This document shows positions 17,421 through 27,262 of a stretch of 64,000 nucleotides of DNA, piece after piece. The stretch lies in the NCBI GenBank assembly GCA_903789595.1, contig CAIFEZ010000004.1:7132-71131 (forward strand), in the 5' to 3' direction. A model generated the notes under the pieces. It was not told where the DNA came from. It was given only the letters and a program-made list of their open reading frames with translations, and did not search any database. The position numbers and the translations under genes are program-made. Within the stretch, counting starts at the first letter, position 1, and each line of letters opens with the position of its first letter. The stretch is from an uncultured eubacterium 1-6 (GTDB taxonomy: Bacteria; Bacillota; Clostridia; Lachnospirales; Lachnospiraceae).

Positions 17421-17649
17421 CAATATATAGCGATTCAGCACATCATCACTTCAGGCGGAAACGCCTCACGGGCTCTTCTCCTGCTGAAACGAGATCATAC
17501 ATGCTTTGTGTGTTTTGTTTTTCTCGTTATCGCTGCGCCCGCGTGAATTATGATGTAGCCGGGAATAATTCTGAATCTGCCGAAATGGACAACAGGGAAT
17601 CCTTCATCAGAGATCGTATGCGGGGTGACCTTATGGAGGACAGTTTGCG

Positions 17650-18480
17650 ATGATGAAAAAAGTAAAACAAACCTTAGCGGTCACCTTGTCGGTATCCGCG
17701 CTTTGCGTTCCCGGGCTTCTGAGAATCCCGGCTGCGTCTGCCGCAGAGATCACGAATACAGAGATTTCAGAATCGAATTCCGCCGGGGCGGAAAATAGCG
17801 CTGCAAACGCATCCGCAGCATCGGAAGAGAGCACTGCGCCGGATATAACCGGTCAGGAGACCGCCGGAAGCACGCAGACAGCAAAGATGTCCGGTTCGGA
17901 TATGACAGATCCGGAATCGGGCGGACCCGCGGATGCTTCCGCGTCTGTGACAGAGGGAGAGCCCGGTAAGGGCTCTTCTGAGGAGCGCGTCTCCATATCG
18001 GAAACGGGGGATGATACGGCTATGGTTATGAGCAGCGTGGATACAGCGCCAGCCGGCAGCGCAACTCCGACACCGACACCGGGCCCCATACAGCAGGCCG
18101 TGCCGACGCCGCTCATATTCGCCGATGCTGAGATCTATGAGAGCGGAACGGAGGGAGACGCGCCTGCGGCGGAAGCACAGGCGGGTACGACGGTCACAGC
18201 ACCTGCCGGCGGTGATACCTACTATTATCCGGACGGCAGTGCCGCCGGCGCCTACAGCGAAGACGCATCCCCGTACACCGGTGACGGATCCGGCGCAGCC
18301 GCCGCGGTCAGGACCGGCAGCGACACGGAATCCGGAAAGACCCGTGCAGTGAAGACCGGCGCCGTCAAGACAGCCGATGTCTCCCGGATCTTCCCGGAGG
18401 CAGCTGCCCTCGGGCTTTCTTCCGCCTGTCTCGCGGTGCTTCTCAGGAGAAGAAAGCACAGAAAACAACTTCAGAACTGA
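17650..18480 (+). CDS. Secreted low-complexity surface protein with degenerate wall-anchor tail
   Basis: 276 aa. Signal peptide (MMKKVKQTLAVTLSVSALCV...ASA, cleavage near residue 32), then a Ser/Thr/Ala/Glu-rich disordered stretch with a TPTPTPGP run (about 137-143). C-terminus: KTGAVKTADVS followed by a hydrophobic helix and RRRKHRKQ, the layout of a sortase substrate, but the (V)KTGD-like sorting motif is degenerate. Function unknown. It may remain membrane anchored. Confidence 0.7.
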   Translation: MMKKVKQTLAVTLSVSALCVPGLLRIPAASAAEITNTEISESNSAGAENSAANASAASEESTAPDITGQETAGSTQTAKMSGSDMTDPESGGPADASASVTEGEPGKGSSEERVSISETGDDTAMVMSSVDTAPAGSATPTPTPGPIQQAVPTPLIFADAEIYESGTEGDAPAAEAQAGTTVTAPAGGDTYYYPDGSAAGAYSEDASPYTGDGSGAAAAVRTGSDTESGKTRAVKTGAVKTADVSRIFPEAAALGLSSACLAVLLRRRKHRKQLQN

Positions 18481-18489
18481 TGGGGCGTT

Positions 18490-19356
18490 TTATGCCTCCT
18501 TATCACCCGTTAAATGCGGCTTTTTCTGATTCCGGTATTCTCCGGGCGGCATTCCGGTACTTTTCCGGAAGACCGTGATGAAGTAATTGTAATCAGAGAA
18601 GCCGCATTTTTCTGCAATTTCCGCTACGGAAAGCTCTCTGCTGTCCGTCAGCAGCTGCTCCGCATGACGGATCCGCAGATTCCGGATATGTTCTGCGATC
18701 CCCTCCCCATAATTATCTCTGGCAATTTTACAGAGCGTCGTCTTACCGATCTGAAATTCTTCACACAAAACCGCCGTATCCAGCCTGCTTCTCATATTTT
18801 TCTCAATATACTCATCAATCCTGACCGTCATTGTTTTTCGTCTCAGAGAGATCATCTGATCATAACAGAGATAAGATGCGACAGCCTGCAGGATGTCTGC
18901 CGCAGCCAGAATCTTCTCCTTCTCGGTCATCGGAAGAGAGATGACCAGCGTCTTCAGCTTTTCTTCGTCGAGTCCGTATTTTTTACAGCATGTCCGAATG
19001 GTTACCCATCCGATATATTGAGACGGGTAGGAGAATAGATGACCGAACAGAAGATATGCCGCCGGAAGGTTCCCGATAAAAACCGGCGCCACGGCTTCTG
19101 TAAGGCCTGCATGACATCGGTAAATATATGATTTTCTTCTCTGCAGGGCCGTCCGGCAGGCCTTTCTGTCGCAGTCATGACAGGCGGCCTTCGCCTCCGG
19201 ATTTCTGCGGATAAAGCGGCAGACCGGTGCGATTGATTCCGGATAAGAGGTGAGCTCCTCGAAGGAGTCATTGAAAATTGTGATTCTCATACCGGTCAGC
19301 CGGTAAAAATCCTTCAGAAGCGTCTGCAGTTTTTCAAGGTTAAAGACAGACAGCAT
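18490..19356 (-). CDS. AraC-family regulator with PocR sensory domain
   Basis: 288 aa. Residues about 5-165 are a PocR-type domain with clustered Cys (PVCRFIRRNPEAKAACHDCDRKAC, YRCHAG), which may sense a metabolite or redox/metal state. Residues about 185-280 are a double helix-turn-helix of AraC type (VAEIAEKCGFSDYNYFITVFRKSTGMPPGEYR). Divergent from the aldolase-isomerase-kinase operon, which it probably activates. Confidence 0.92.
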   Translation of the reverse strand: MLSVFNLEKLQTLLKDFYRLTGMRITIFNDSFEELTSYPESIAPVCRFIRRNPEAKAACHDCDRKACRTALQRRKSYIYRCHAGLTEAVAPVFIGNLPAAYLLFGHLFSYPSQYIGWVTIRTCCKKYGLDEEKLKTLVISLPMTEKEKILAAADILQAVASYLCYDQMISLRRKTMTVRIDEYIEKNMRSRLDTAVLCEEFQIGKTTLCKIARDNYGEGIAEHIRNLRIRHAEQLLTDSRELSVAEIAEKCGFSDYNYFITVFRKSTGMPPGEYRNQKKPHLTGDKEA

Positions 19357-19434
19357 GGCGTCCTCCTTCCGTTCACCGTCCGTTTTCTCTGATCATTGAT
19401 TATACACGGTATTTGAAATATGTTCAAACTTCGT

Positions 19435-19463
19435 GAACAATATCAAAGAAAAATGAACAGTAT
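19435..19463 (+). promoter_or_regulatory. Tandem half-sites for the AraC-type activator
   Basis: GAACAATAT (19435-19443) and GAACAGTAT (19455-19463) are direct repeats 20 bases apart, two helical turns, the usual arrangement of AraC-family operators. Another TGTTCAAA half-site lies at about 19420. Confidence 0.5.
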
Positions 19464-19548
19464 TCTATATAACCCGAAAAATTTTCCTCGTATGATGAAA
19501 CCAGACGGTGAGAAAAACCGGGCGCGGAGACGCAGAAAGGAGAATCAA

Positions 19549-20415
19549 ATGCTTGCAACGCTGAATGATGTTCTGAAAATCGCTGAGGAAAAGGGAATTG
19601 CCATCGGATCCTTCAACACGCCGAATCTGGAGACACTCCGAGCGGTGACTGACGCCGCCGAGAGAGAACAGCTTCCGGTCATTCTCATGTTCGCGCAGTG
19701 CCATGAGGGATGGACGCCCGTGGATATGATCGGGCCGATCATGATCGACTTTGCCAGGAAAGCGTCGGTTCCGGTTTGTGTGCATCTCGATCATGGGGAG
19801 ACTCTCGAATATCTGCAGAAGTGTGTGGATCTCGGCTTTACATCGGTGATGTACGACGGATCCACACTGCCCTATGAGGAGAATGTGAAAAATACAAGAG
19901 CAGCGGTAAAAATCGCTTCAACGGCCGGGGCCTCGGTGGAAGCGGAGCTTGGATCGATGGGCAGAAGAGAATCGGGTGCCGGGGATCAGACCGGTGCCGC
20001 GGATGAGACCAAGATTTACACTGACCCCGTCCTTGCGGAAAGGTTCATCCGGGAGACCGGAATCGATGCCCTGGCCTGCTCGTTCGGCACGACCCACGGC
20101 ATCTATCTGACCGAGCCCCGGCTTGACTTTGATGTCGTAAGGAATGTCCGGAAACGCACCGGCAATTTTCCGGTTGTCATGCACGGCGGATCCGGCGTAT
20201 CCCGGGAGGATTACCACAGCGCCGTAAAAGCCGGCGTGAGGAAGATCAATTATTTCACCTATCTGGACAAGTCCGGAGGGACGGCGGCTGCAGAATATGC
20301 GGCAGATCTGAAACCGGACGAGCCGGCATTCTTCTCGTCCGTGTGCAGATGTGCGCGCGAGGCGATGACGGAGAACGCCGCGGCAGCCATGCGGATGTTC
20401 GCGCTGAAAGACTGA
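19549..20415 (+). CDS. Class II ketose-bisphosphate aldolase (FbaA/GatY family)
   Basis: 288 aa. Zn ligands in HLDHGET and VMHGGSGVSREDY plus AELG (VEAELGSMG). Cleaves a ketose phosphate to DHAP plus an aldehyde. Start at 19549 after AAAGGAG. First gene of an operon with a fucose/arabinose isomerase-type protein and an FGGY kinase, together forming an isomerase-kinase-aldolase catabolic route. The sugar is unknown and there is no transporter nearby. Confidence 0.85.
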   Translation: MLATLNDVLKIAEEKGIAIGSFNTPNLETLRAVTDAAEREQLPVILMFAQCHEGWTPVDMIGPIMIDFARKASVPVCVHLDHGETLEYLQKCVDLGFTSVMYDGSTLPYEENVKNTRAAVKIASTAGASVEAELGSMGRRESGAGDQTGAADETKIYTDPVLAERFIRETGIDALACSFGTTHGIYLTEPRLDFDVVRNVRKRTGNFPVVMHGGSGVSREDYHSAVKAGVRKINYFTYLDKSGGTAAAEYAADLKPDEPAFFSSVCRCAREAMTENAAAAMRMFALKD

Positions 20416-20526
20416 ATACGAGAGCAATTGCCCTTTGCCGTCGGAAAGACGAGGCATTTGGTTTGCCAAGAGTGGAACAGGGGTAAAGCGGAACCGGAAC
20501 AGAACGAGGAAAAGGAGGATGATGAG

Positions 20527-21930
20527 ATGAAAAGGAAAATGACGTTCGCACTTGCGTTTGCGAACAGAGGAATGATGCCGGGAGAGCTGATCTACGGGGC
20601 ACGGGAAGATATGGTCCGTGCGGTCACGGATGCCGGATATGATTATATTGCCATGGATGCGGATCTGACCCGCTTCGGCGGAATCGAGACGAGAGAAGAG
20701 GGCCGCCTTTATGCGAAATGGCTGAAGGAGCATGAAGGACAGTATGACGGAGTGATTTTCTCCATGCCGATCTTCGCCGATGAAAACGGCGCGGTCACCG
20801 CGCTGCAGGACGCGGGCGTTCCGATTCTGATGCAGGCATATCCGGATGAAATCGGCAAAATGGATTTTGCGCACAGAAGGGACGCCTTCTGCGGAAAGTT
20901 TTCCGTGACGGACGTTTTCACGCAGTACGGTGTGCCGTTTACCGTTCTGAAGCCCCATGTGGTGCATCCGCTTTCCGCAGCATTTCAGCAGAATCTGAGA
21001 GATTTTGCGGCAATCTGCCGGGTGGTAAACGGTATGAAGCGGTTCAACATCGGATGCATCGGTGCGCGAACCACTGCCTTCAAGACGGTGCGTTTTGACG
21101 AGATCACCATGCAGAAATATGGAATCAATGTGGAATCGATGGATCTTTCCGATCTCTTCTTCCGGGTCGGAAAGCTGGCAGACGGCGATGACGCGGTTGT
21201 GAAGAGGATCGGAGAGCTCCAGAATTACACGGATTTTTCTCTCGTTCCGGGAAGAAACATGACAAATCTCGCAAAGGTTTCCGTCATTCTGGACCGGTAC
21301 ATCGAGGAATATCAGCTTGACGCCCTGGCTCTGCGCTGCTGGAATGAGATGGAGGAGCAGCTCCGCATCACGCCATGCGTGCTGCTGAGCTATCTGAATG
21401 ACCGGGGGATCACCGCTTCCTGCGAAATCGATATGTGCTCTGCCCTCTGCATGCGTGCGATGAGTCTCGCAAGCGGACAGCCATCTGCCGTTCTCGACTG
21501 GAACAACAATTACGGAGACGAGGAGAACAAGGTCATCCTGTTCCACTGCGGTCCGGTTGCCCAGAGCCTGATGACGGGAAAGGGAACGGTCACAAACCAC
21601 AAGATGTTCGACAAGACGGACCCCGGCTCCGGATGGAGAAGTAACGAGGGGCGGATCCGCCCGTTCCCGGCGACCATATCCAACTGCCAGACGAAGGACG
21701 GCAGGATCCTGCTCTATGCGAGCGAGGGTGTCTTTACCGGGGATCCGATTGAGAAGGAATATTTCGGATGTGCAGGCGTCTGTGAGATACCCGATTTGCA
21801 GAACAAGCTGATCCGTCTCGCCCGCGGGGGATACAAGCACCACACCGCCGTCGGGGTCGGGCACATGAAGGAAATTCTGAAGGAGGCCTTCACCACCTAC
21901 CTTCACTGGAGCTGGGAAGAAATAGACTGA
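20527..21930 (+). CDS. L-fucose/L-arabinose isomerase superfamily protein
   Basis: 467 aa. Has the FucI/AraA-like layout: N-terminal Rossmann-like part, metal-binding C-terminal part with CEIDMCSALCMRA (Glu, Asp), and a His-bearing C-terminus (GGYKHHTAVGVGHMKEIL, TYLHWSWEEID). Start at 20527 preceded by AAAAGGAGG. Likely interconverts an aldose and a ketose. Exact substrate cannot be assigned. Confidence 0.8.
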   Translation: MKRKMTFALAFANRGMMPGELIYGAREDMVRAVTDAGYDYIAMDADLTRFGGIETREEGRLYAKWLKEHEGQYDGVIFSMPIFADENGAVTALQDAGVPILMQAYPDEIGKMDFAHRRDAFCGKFSVTDVFTQYGVPFTVLKPHVVHPLSAAFQQNLRDFAAICRVVNGMKRFNIGCIGARTTAFKTVRFDEITMQKYGINVESMDLSDLFFRVGKLADGDDAVVKRIGELQNYTDFSLVPGRNMTNLAKVSVILDRYIEEYQLDALALRCWNEMEEQLRITPCVLLSYLNDRGITASCEIDMCSALCMRAMSLASGQPSAVLDWNNNYGDEENKVILFHCGPVAQSLMTGKGTVTNHKMFDKTDPGSGWRSNEGRIRPFPATISNCQTKDGRILLYASEGVFTGDPIEKEYFGCAGVCEIPDLQNKLIRLARGGYKHHTAVGVGHMKEILKEAFTTYLHWSWEEID

Positions 21931-21948
21931 TGCCGGGAGGAAAAGAGA

Positions 21949-23460
21949 ATGATCCTTGGAGGACTTGATATCGGAACAACCGGATGCAAGCTGACGGTTT
22001 ACGAGGACAGCGGAAAATATCTCGGACGCGCGTACCGCGAATATCCTGCGGAGCGTACGAGAAGAGGACATACCATTGATGCTTCGGTCATTCTGGACAG
22101 CGTGTATGACGTGATGCGCGAAATCGGGCAAAAATATCCGGATCTTGCCGGAATCGGCGTGACAAGCTTCGGAGAGACCTTTGTCATGACGGATGCGGAA
22201 GGGAGGCCTCTTGCGAAATCTCTTCTCTATACCGATCCGCACGGCACGGAACAGCGGAAATATCTGGAGGAGAAGCTGGGAAGCCGTCATATTCAGGAAA
22301 TCTGCGGCTCTCGTCCGTACGAGATGTTCAGCCTTCCGAAGCTGATGTGGATGAGAGATCATCATCCGGAGATCTGCCGGCAGACGAAGCACGTTTTTCT
22401 TATGCAGGACTTTGTCGTGTGGCATCTGACACACCGTGCGCAGATTGATTATTCACTTGCGGCGCGCACAATGGGACTGGATATCCGTACTCTGAGATGG
22501 AGCACGGAAATCTTCGAGGCGGCCGGGATTGATCAGGAGCTTTTCGCCCTTCCGGTTCCGTCCGGCACACCGGCAGGGCCGCTCACCCGGGAGGCTGCTC
22601 AGAGGACAGGACTGCCCGAAACGGTGCAGATCATATCGTGCTGTCACGATCAGGTGGCGGCCGCCGTCGGGGGAGGCGTTTTTTCCGCGGGAACCGCACT
22701 GGACGGCGCGGGAACCGTCCAGTGCATCACGCCGTTTTTTGACAGAATGCCGGACGGAAATGTCATGTACGAGGGAAATTTCCCCATTATTCCGTATGTC
22801 CTGCCCGGGAGCTATGTCACCTATGCTTTTGAGACGATGGGCGGAGCACTGTTGGAGTGGTGCACGAAGACACTGGCAAAAGAAGAAGGACAAAGAGCAA
22901 AGAAAGCCGGTATGTCCGTCAACGCATTCCTGGAACAGGGGTACCTGAATGAAGGGAGCGGAAGGGAACCGGGAAGCCTGCTGGTGCTTCCTCATTTTGC
23001 GGGAGCCGCTACTCCGTACATGGACGCGGGCTCCAGAGGCGTCATTCTGGGCCTGACGTCCGAGACGACTGTCGCGGATATCTATCACGGCTGCATGGAA
23101 GGCGTTGTGTATGAAATGATGGTGAACATTGAAGCCTTAAAGCCGTCCGGAATCAGCTTCCGCAGCCTCGCCGCCACGGGAGGCGGCGCCCGCTCCTCCA
23201 TGTGGATGCAGATGAAGGCGGATATGCTGAACCTCCCGGTCACGGTTCTGGAAACGGTAGATGCCGGCACCACGGGGAGCGCCATGCTCACGGGAATTGC
23301 GCTCGGCTGCTTCCGCGGCCTGCAGGACGCTGCGGAACGAATGATCGTGCCGAAACAGACCTTTCTTCCGGACTCATCGGTACACGGGATGTATGCGGAG
23401 CGATACCTGAGATACCGCGAACTTTACCATGCCGTCCGCCCGCTGCTGAGCGCTGAATAA
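21949..23460 (+). CDS. FGGY-family carbohydrate kinase (xylulokinase-like)
   Basis: 503 aa. GGLDIGTTGCKLTVYE phosphate-binding loop, catalytic Asp in SCCHDQVAAAVGGGV, and ATGGGARSSMWMQMKADML in the second domain. Phosphorylates the ketose made by the upstream isomerase, feeding the aldolase. Last gene of the operon. Confidence 0.9.
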   Translation: MILGGLDIGTTGCKLTVYEDSGKYLGRAYREYPAERTRRGHTIDASVILDSVYDVMREIGQKYPDLAGIGVTSFGETFVMTDAEGRPLAKSLLYTDPHGTEQRKYLEEKLGSRHIQEICGSRPYEMFSLPKLMWMRDHHPEICRQTKHVFLMQDFVVWHLTHRAQIDYSLAARTMGLDIRTLRWSTEIFEAAGIDQELFALPVPSGTPAGPLTREAAQRTGLPETVQIISCCHDQVAAAVGGGVFSAGTALDGAGTVQCITPFFDRMPDGNVMYEGNFPIIPYVLPGSYVTYAFETMGGALLEWCTKTLAKEEGQRAKKAGMSVNAFLEQGYLNEGSGREPGSLLVLPHFAGAATPYMDAGSRGVILGLTSETTVADIYHGCMEGVVYEMMVNIEALKPSGISFRSLAATGGGARSSMWMQMKADMLNLPVTVLETVDAGTTGSAMLTGIALGCFRGLQDAAERMIVPKQTFLPDSSVHGMYAERYLRYRELYHAVRPLLSAE

Positions 23461-23477
23461 TTACATGTATTTTAACC

Positions 23478-23561
23478 TTGTGTGCGTCACGGATTTCGTT
23501 TAATATGAAGACAAACAGACATCAGGCGGGATACCCGGTTCTCGGATGAAGAACCGGGTAT
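23478..23561 (+). promoter_or_regulatory. Promoter and perfect leader hairpin of the ZIP transporter
   Basis: TTGTGT (23478-23483), 17 bases, TAATAT (23501-23506). Downstream lies ATACCCGGTTCT-7 nt-AGAACCGGGTAT (23531-23561), a perfect 12-base-pair stem with no T-tract, so regulation rather than termination is likely. Confidence 0.55.
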
Positions 23562-23601
23562 GTCGCCGCATCACATTCAGATATAAGGAGGGGGTCCTTT
23601 G

Positions 23602-24390
23602 ATGACTCAGACAATACAGGCTATACAGGGTGTACTGATTCCGTTCGCCGGAACGGCTCTCGGGTCCGGATGTGTCCTGTTCATGAAGAAGGAACTGAGC
23701 AGTCCGGTGCAGCGGATGCTGACCGGCTTTGCGGCCGGGGTAATGACGGCCGCTTCCGTCTGGAGCCTTTTGATTCCGTCTATGGAGCAGAGCAGCTCTT
23801 GGGGCAGGCTCGGTTTTCTGCCGGCGGTCATCGGATTCTGGCTCGGCACGCTGTTTCTCCTGCTCCTGGACCATGTCATTCCTCACCTCCATATGAATTC
23901 GGATGAGGCCGAAGGGCCGAAAAGCCACCTTGCAAAGACAACCATGATGGTATTTGCCGTCACGCTGCACAACATTCCGGAGGGGATGGCGGTCGGAATC
24001 GTCATAGCCGGATTTCTGTCCGGATCTGCCCGGATTACCGCCGGAAGCGCTCTCGCTCTGTCCGTGGGAATCGCGATTCAGAACTTTCCGGAGGGAGCAA
24101 TCATCTCGATGCCCCTCCACGCACAGGGCAGGGGAAAGGGGAAGGCTTTTCTCGCCGGCGTCCTGTCGGGGGCGGTCGAACCGGCCGGTGCAGCACTGGT
24201 GATCGCCGCATCCTCCGTCTTCGTTCCTGTCATGCCTTATCTGCTCAGCTTTGCAGCCGGAGCGATGATGTATGTCGTTGTGGAGGAGCTGGTCCCGGAG
24301 ATGTCCGCAGGCAGACACTCCAATATCGGTGTACTCATGTTCACGCTAGGTTTCACTTTAATGATGGCGCTCGATGTGGCCCTGGGCTGA
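23602..24390 (+). CDS. ZIP-family divalent metal transporter
   Basis: 262 aa, about eight membrane helices. HNIPEGMAVGIVIAG and QNFPEGAIISMP carry the His/Glu/Asn residues of the ZIP transport site; a His-containing loop follows helix 3 (DHVIPHLHMNSDE). Imports Zn2+ or a similar ion. Start at 23602 after AAGGAGG. Confidence 0.92.
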   Translation: MTQTIQAIQGVLIPFAGTALGSGCVLFMKKELSSPVQRMLTGFAAGVMTAASVWSLLIPSMEQSSSWGRLGFLPAVIGFWLGTLFLLLLDHVIPHLHMNSDEAEGPKSHLAKTTMMVFAVTLHNIPEGMAVGIVIAGFLSGSARITAGSALALSVGIAIQNFPEGAIISMPLHAQGRGKGKAFLAGVLSGAVEPAGAALVIAASSVFVPVMPYLLSFAAGAMMYVVVEELVPEMSAGRHSNIGVLMFTLGFTLMMALDVALG

Positions 24391-24416
24391 ACGGACAGAA
24401 GGAAGCAGATACTGAC

Positions 24417-25193
24417 ATGGTAAAAAATTTTGACATCAATGAACAGAAATACAGCATACGCTGCAAATATTACTGCGGGAAGGAGCCCCGTTCCGTGACG
24501 GATCTTGTCATTGCGACATACGGCTTCGGAGGCAATAAGGACAACAGCGCAACCGAAAAATTCGCGGAGCGGCTGATCTCAAAGTATAAGCATTTCGGAG
24601 TAATTGTCTTTGACTGGCCGGCTCACGGTGCTGATTCCCTCAACCGCTTTCTCCCGGATGAATGTATGACCTACTTTGATCTGACGGTACATTATGCGCT
24701 TGAGGAAATGCACGCGAAAAATCTGTACACCTATGGCACCAGTCTGGGCGGCTACATCACCCTGCGCTATCTTTCGGAGTACGGCAATCCCTTCCGGAAG
24801 ATCGCTCTTCGCTGCCCGGCCATCAATATCTATGATATCATGAAGGCCGGCATCACACCGGATGAACAGACAAAGCTGGACAGGGGGAAGGAGATCATCC
24901 GCGGGTACACACGGAAAATCCGTCTCACCTCTGAATTTTTCGATCAGCTCCGCGCGGCAGATGTCCGGAAGAACGAGTACTTTGACTTCGCCGACGACAT
25001 GCTGATTCTCCAGGGCACAAAGGATGAATTCATTCCGTTTGACGATATCCGTCAGTTCGCGGAGGATAATGTCATCGAGCTGATTCCGGCGGAGAATGCC
25101 GATCATCCGTTCTCGGATCCCGGGATTATGGATCTCGCGATTTCCAGGATCATTGAATTTTTTCAGCCGCCGGCGTCAGCAGAAAGCAGGTAA
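24417..25193 (+). CDS. Alpha/beta hydrolase
   Basis: 258 aa. Nucleophile elbow GTSLGG (about residue 113), oxyanion region TYGFGGNKD, acid in GTKDEFIPF and His in NADHPFSDP. Esterase/peptidase-like fold, substrate unknown. Its stop is 3 bases before the start of the AAA-RyR gene, so the two are very probably translated from one message and act together. Confidence 0.85.
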   Translation: MVKNFDINEQKYSIRCKYYCGKEPRSVTDLVIATYGFGGNKDNSATEKFAERLISKYKHFGVIVFDWPAHGADSLNRFLPDECMTYFDLTVHYALEEMHAKNLYTYGTSLGGYITLRYLSEYGNPFRKIALRCPAINIYDIMKAGITPDEQTKLDRGKEIIRGYTRKIRLTSEFFDQLRAADVRKNEYFDFADDMLILQGTKDEFIPFDDIRQFAEDNVIELIPAENADHPFSDPGIMDLAISRIIEFFQPPASAESR

Positions 25194-25196
25194 TCT

Positions 25197-27095
25197 ATGA
25201 GTATCCGATTGGAAGAAGAGAGTTTTGCACAGTACAGGCCGGGGCTCTCCCTGAACGCGTCGTTTCCGGAAGACAAGGTCCCTCTTCTGCAGATGGAGCA
25301 TCTGCGGCAGCTTGACTTTATGATCGGCCGCGGTCTCTCCTATGAGAACACCATCAATGCGTTCTTTCAGCAGCTGTATCTGAATGAATCCATGCGTTCC
25401 CTCAAGGAGAGACAGGACATGGTCGTTCTTCTGGACAATGAAGGCGCGCTCGTCCGCGACAGCGGGATCTGGGCTTTTCTCTTTACCCCGGGTACGACAG
25501 AAATGCAGACCTTAAGTCCGGACACCAGGTTATATCCCGTATATATTGACATGCTGCGGCAGGTGGAGGAGGGACGGATGGTCCGTATTTTTCTTCCTGT
25601 GTACAGTGAACGCGCTCTCCTGATGGGAGCGAAGAAATACAGCATTCTCGATGAGTACGCCGCCCTGCACAGAGGCGGTTTTCTGACTGTGGCGAAGAAT
25701 ATCGTCGTGAACGGTCCCAAGGAGCTTTACCAGAATGTTCCGGTGCTTTCCTGCGGAGCGCTGAAGACCGTGGATGTGTCCGAGATTGACAGCTGCAGCA
25801 CCATTCGCGCCCTCATGCAGGACTATGCCTACCAGTATGATCACAGGACCTCCGCGTCTCCGATTCAGCCGCTCTCTATCGCTGTTTTCGGCGCACCGGG
25901 CTCCGGAAAATCGTTCGGCATCAAGGAGATCGCAAAGAGCGTCGGACGCTTCCGGATCGCCACGATCAACTGCTCGCAGTTCCGGACGACCGAGGCACTT
26001 TTTCTCGCCCTGCACCGCGAGCTCACGGAAGCAGAGGACGGAAGCATCCCGCTGATTTTCTTCGATGAATTTGATTCTGCCTTTGAGGGCACGGAGCGCG
26101 GATGGCTGAAATATTTTCTGGCGCCCATGCAGGACGGAGAGTACACCCTCAAGAAGAAGACGATGACCATTGATGCCGCCGTCTTTGTGTTCGCCGGCGG
26201 AACCGCGGGATCCTTCGCGGAATTTCTCCCGAAGACGGAAGAGAAGCAGGCGGAATTCCGCAATCTGAAGGGACCGGATTTTGTCAGCCGTCTCAAGGGC
26301 ATGCTTGACATCAAGGGGCCGAATCCGACAAGCCCGACCGACCGGACCAGCATCATAAGGAGAGCTCTCCTGTTCCGAAATCTGATCATCCGGAAATATC
26401 CGGCGATTTACGATGAAGAAAGCGGTCAGATCAACATTTCGCGAGGACTTCTCTCTGCGCTGCTGAGAGTGTCCGAATACCGCCACGGCTCACGGTCGCT
26501 GGAATTCATCCTGGCAATGTCCAAGCTTTCCGGCGAGAAGAAATTTACACCGGCCTCCCTCCCGCCCAGTGAGCAGCTGGACATTCATCTGGATGTCCGT
26601 GATTTCCGCGATAAAATCATGTTTGAGCAGTTCATCGGCGCCGGAATGGAGGCGACCGCAAAGGCTCTTTACGAGATCGGAAACGAGAAAGATCAGGATG
26701 CGGCGGAACCGCCGCACTGGAACCTTGTCGGAGAGGACAGAAGGGAGAATTACCGCAGCATTATCCGTTTCGTGGGAGAGCATCTGATGGATCCCAGATC
26801 GAGAATCGGCATTCGTCACATCATTCCGGAAGCCCCGGATACTTTGACGGAGCTTGAGGGAGAGGATCTCCGGTATCTCTGCCGGCTGCTCCATGAGGGA
26901 TGGAGAAAGCAGATGATCTCCGCCGGATGGCGCTGCGATGAGGTGGAAGACCGCGAGCTTCTCCGGTCACCTAGACTCGCGGAATATGAGAGCCTCTCTA
27001 TCGATGAACGTGATGAGATAGAAGAGATCCTGCTTCGCCATATCCGGCATATCAACAGGATGGGCTATGAGTTTTTCCGAAAATTCAAGCCGTGA
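25197..27095 (+). CDS. AAA+ ATPase with C-terminal RyR domain
   Basis: 632 aa. Residues 1-220: unrecognised N-terminal region. Residues about 228-400: AAA+ domain with Walker A GAPGSGKS (about 232-239) and Walker B LIFFDEFDSA (about 286-295), plus a sensor-like FVFAGGTAGSF. Residues about 557-632: an RyR (ryanodine-receptor repeat) domain, recognisable by LLHEGWRKQMISAGW, the PRLAEYESLS stretch and MGYEFF end. Bacterial RyR domains are found with SLOG, TIR and other nucleotide-signal or conflict proteins. Possible role: ATP-driven sensor or effector gated by a small ligand. The N-terminal part may bind partner or target. Confidence 0.8.
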   Translation: MSIRLEEESFAQYRPGLSLNASFPEDKVPLLQMEHLRQLDFMIGRGLSYENTINAFFQQLYLNESMRSLKERQDMVVLLDNEGALVRDSGIWAFLFTPGTTEMQTLSPDTRLYPVYIDMLRQVEEGRMVRIFLPVYSERALLMGAKKYSILDEYAALHRGGFLTVAKNIVVNGPKELYQNVPVLSCGALKTVDVSEIDSCSTIRALMQDYAYQYDHRTSASPIQPLSIAVFGAPGSGKSFGIKEIAKSVGRFRIATINCSQFRTTEALFLALHRELTEAEDGSIPLIFFDEFDSAFEGTERGWLKYFLAPMQDGEYTLKKKTMTIDAAVFVFAGGTAGSFAEFLPKTEEKQAEFRNLKGPDFVSRLKGMLDIKGPNPTSPTDRTSIIRRALLFRNLIIRKYPAIYDEESGQINISRGLLSALLRVSEYRHGSRSLEFILAMSKLSGEKKFTPASLPPSEQLDIHLDVRDFRDKIMFEQFIGAGMEATAKALYEIGNEKDQDAAEPPHWNLVGEDRRENYRSIIRFVGEHLMDPRSRIGIRHIIPEAPDTLTELEGEDLRYLCRLLHEGWRKQMISAGWRCDEVEDRELLRSPRLAEYESLSIDERDEIEEILLRHIRHINRMGYEFFRKFKP

Positions 27096-27262
27096 CAGCA
27101 GCCGTGCATCCGGAATTCCGGCACCGCAATACACACGGCGCCTTCATTCCTTCGCACTGATGATGTGAAGGCTCCGTGCCGCTGACGGGTTTTGGCGGCA
27201 AAAAGTGCGGTTCCGCCGCAGAAAGGCGAATCAGCGGTTCCATCGCAGAAAGGACAGCTTAC

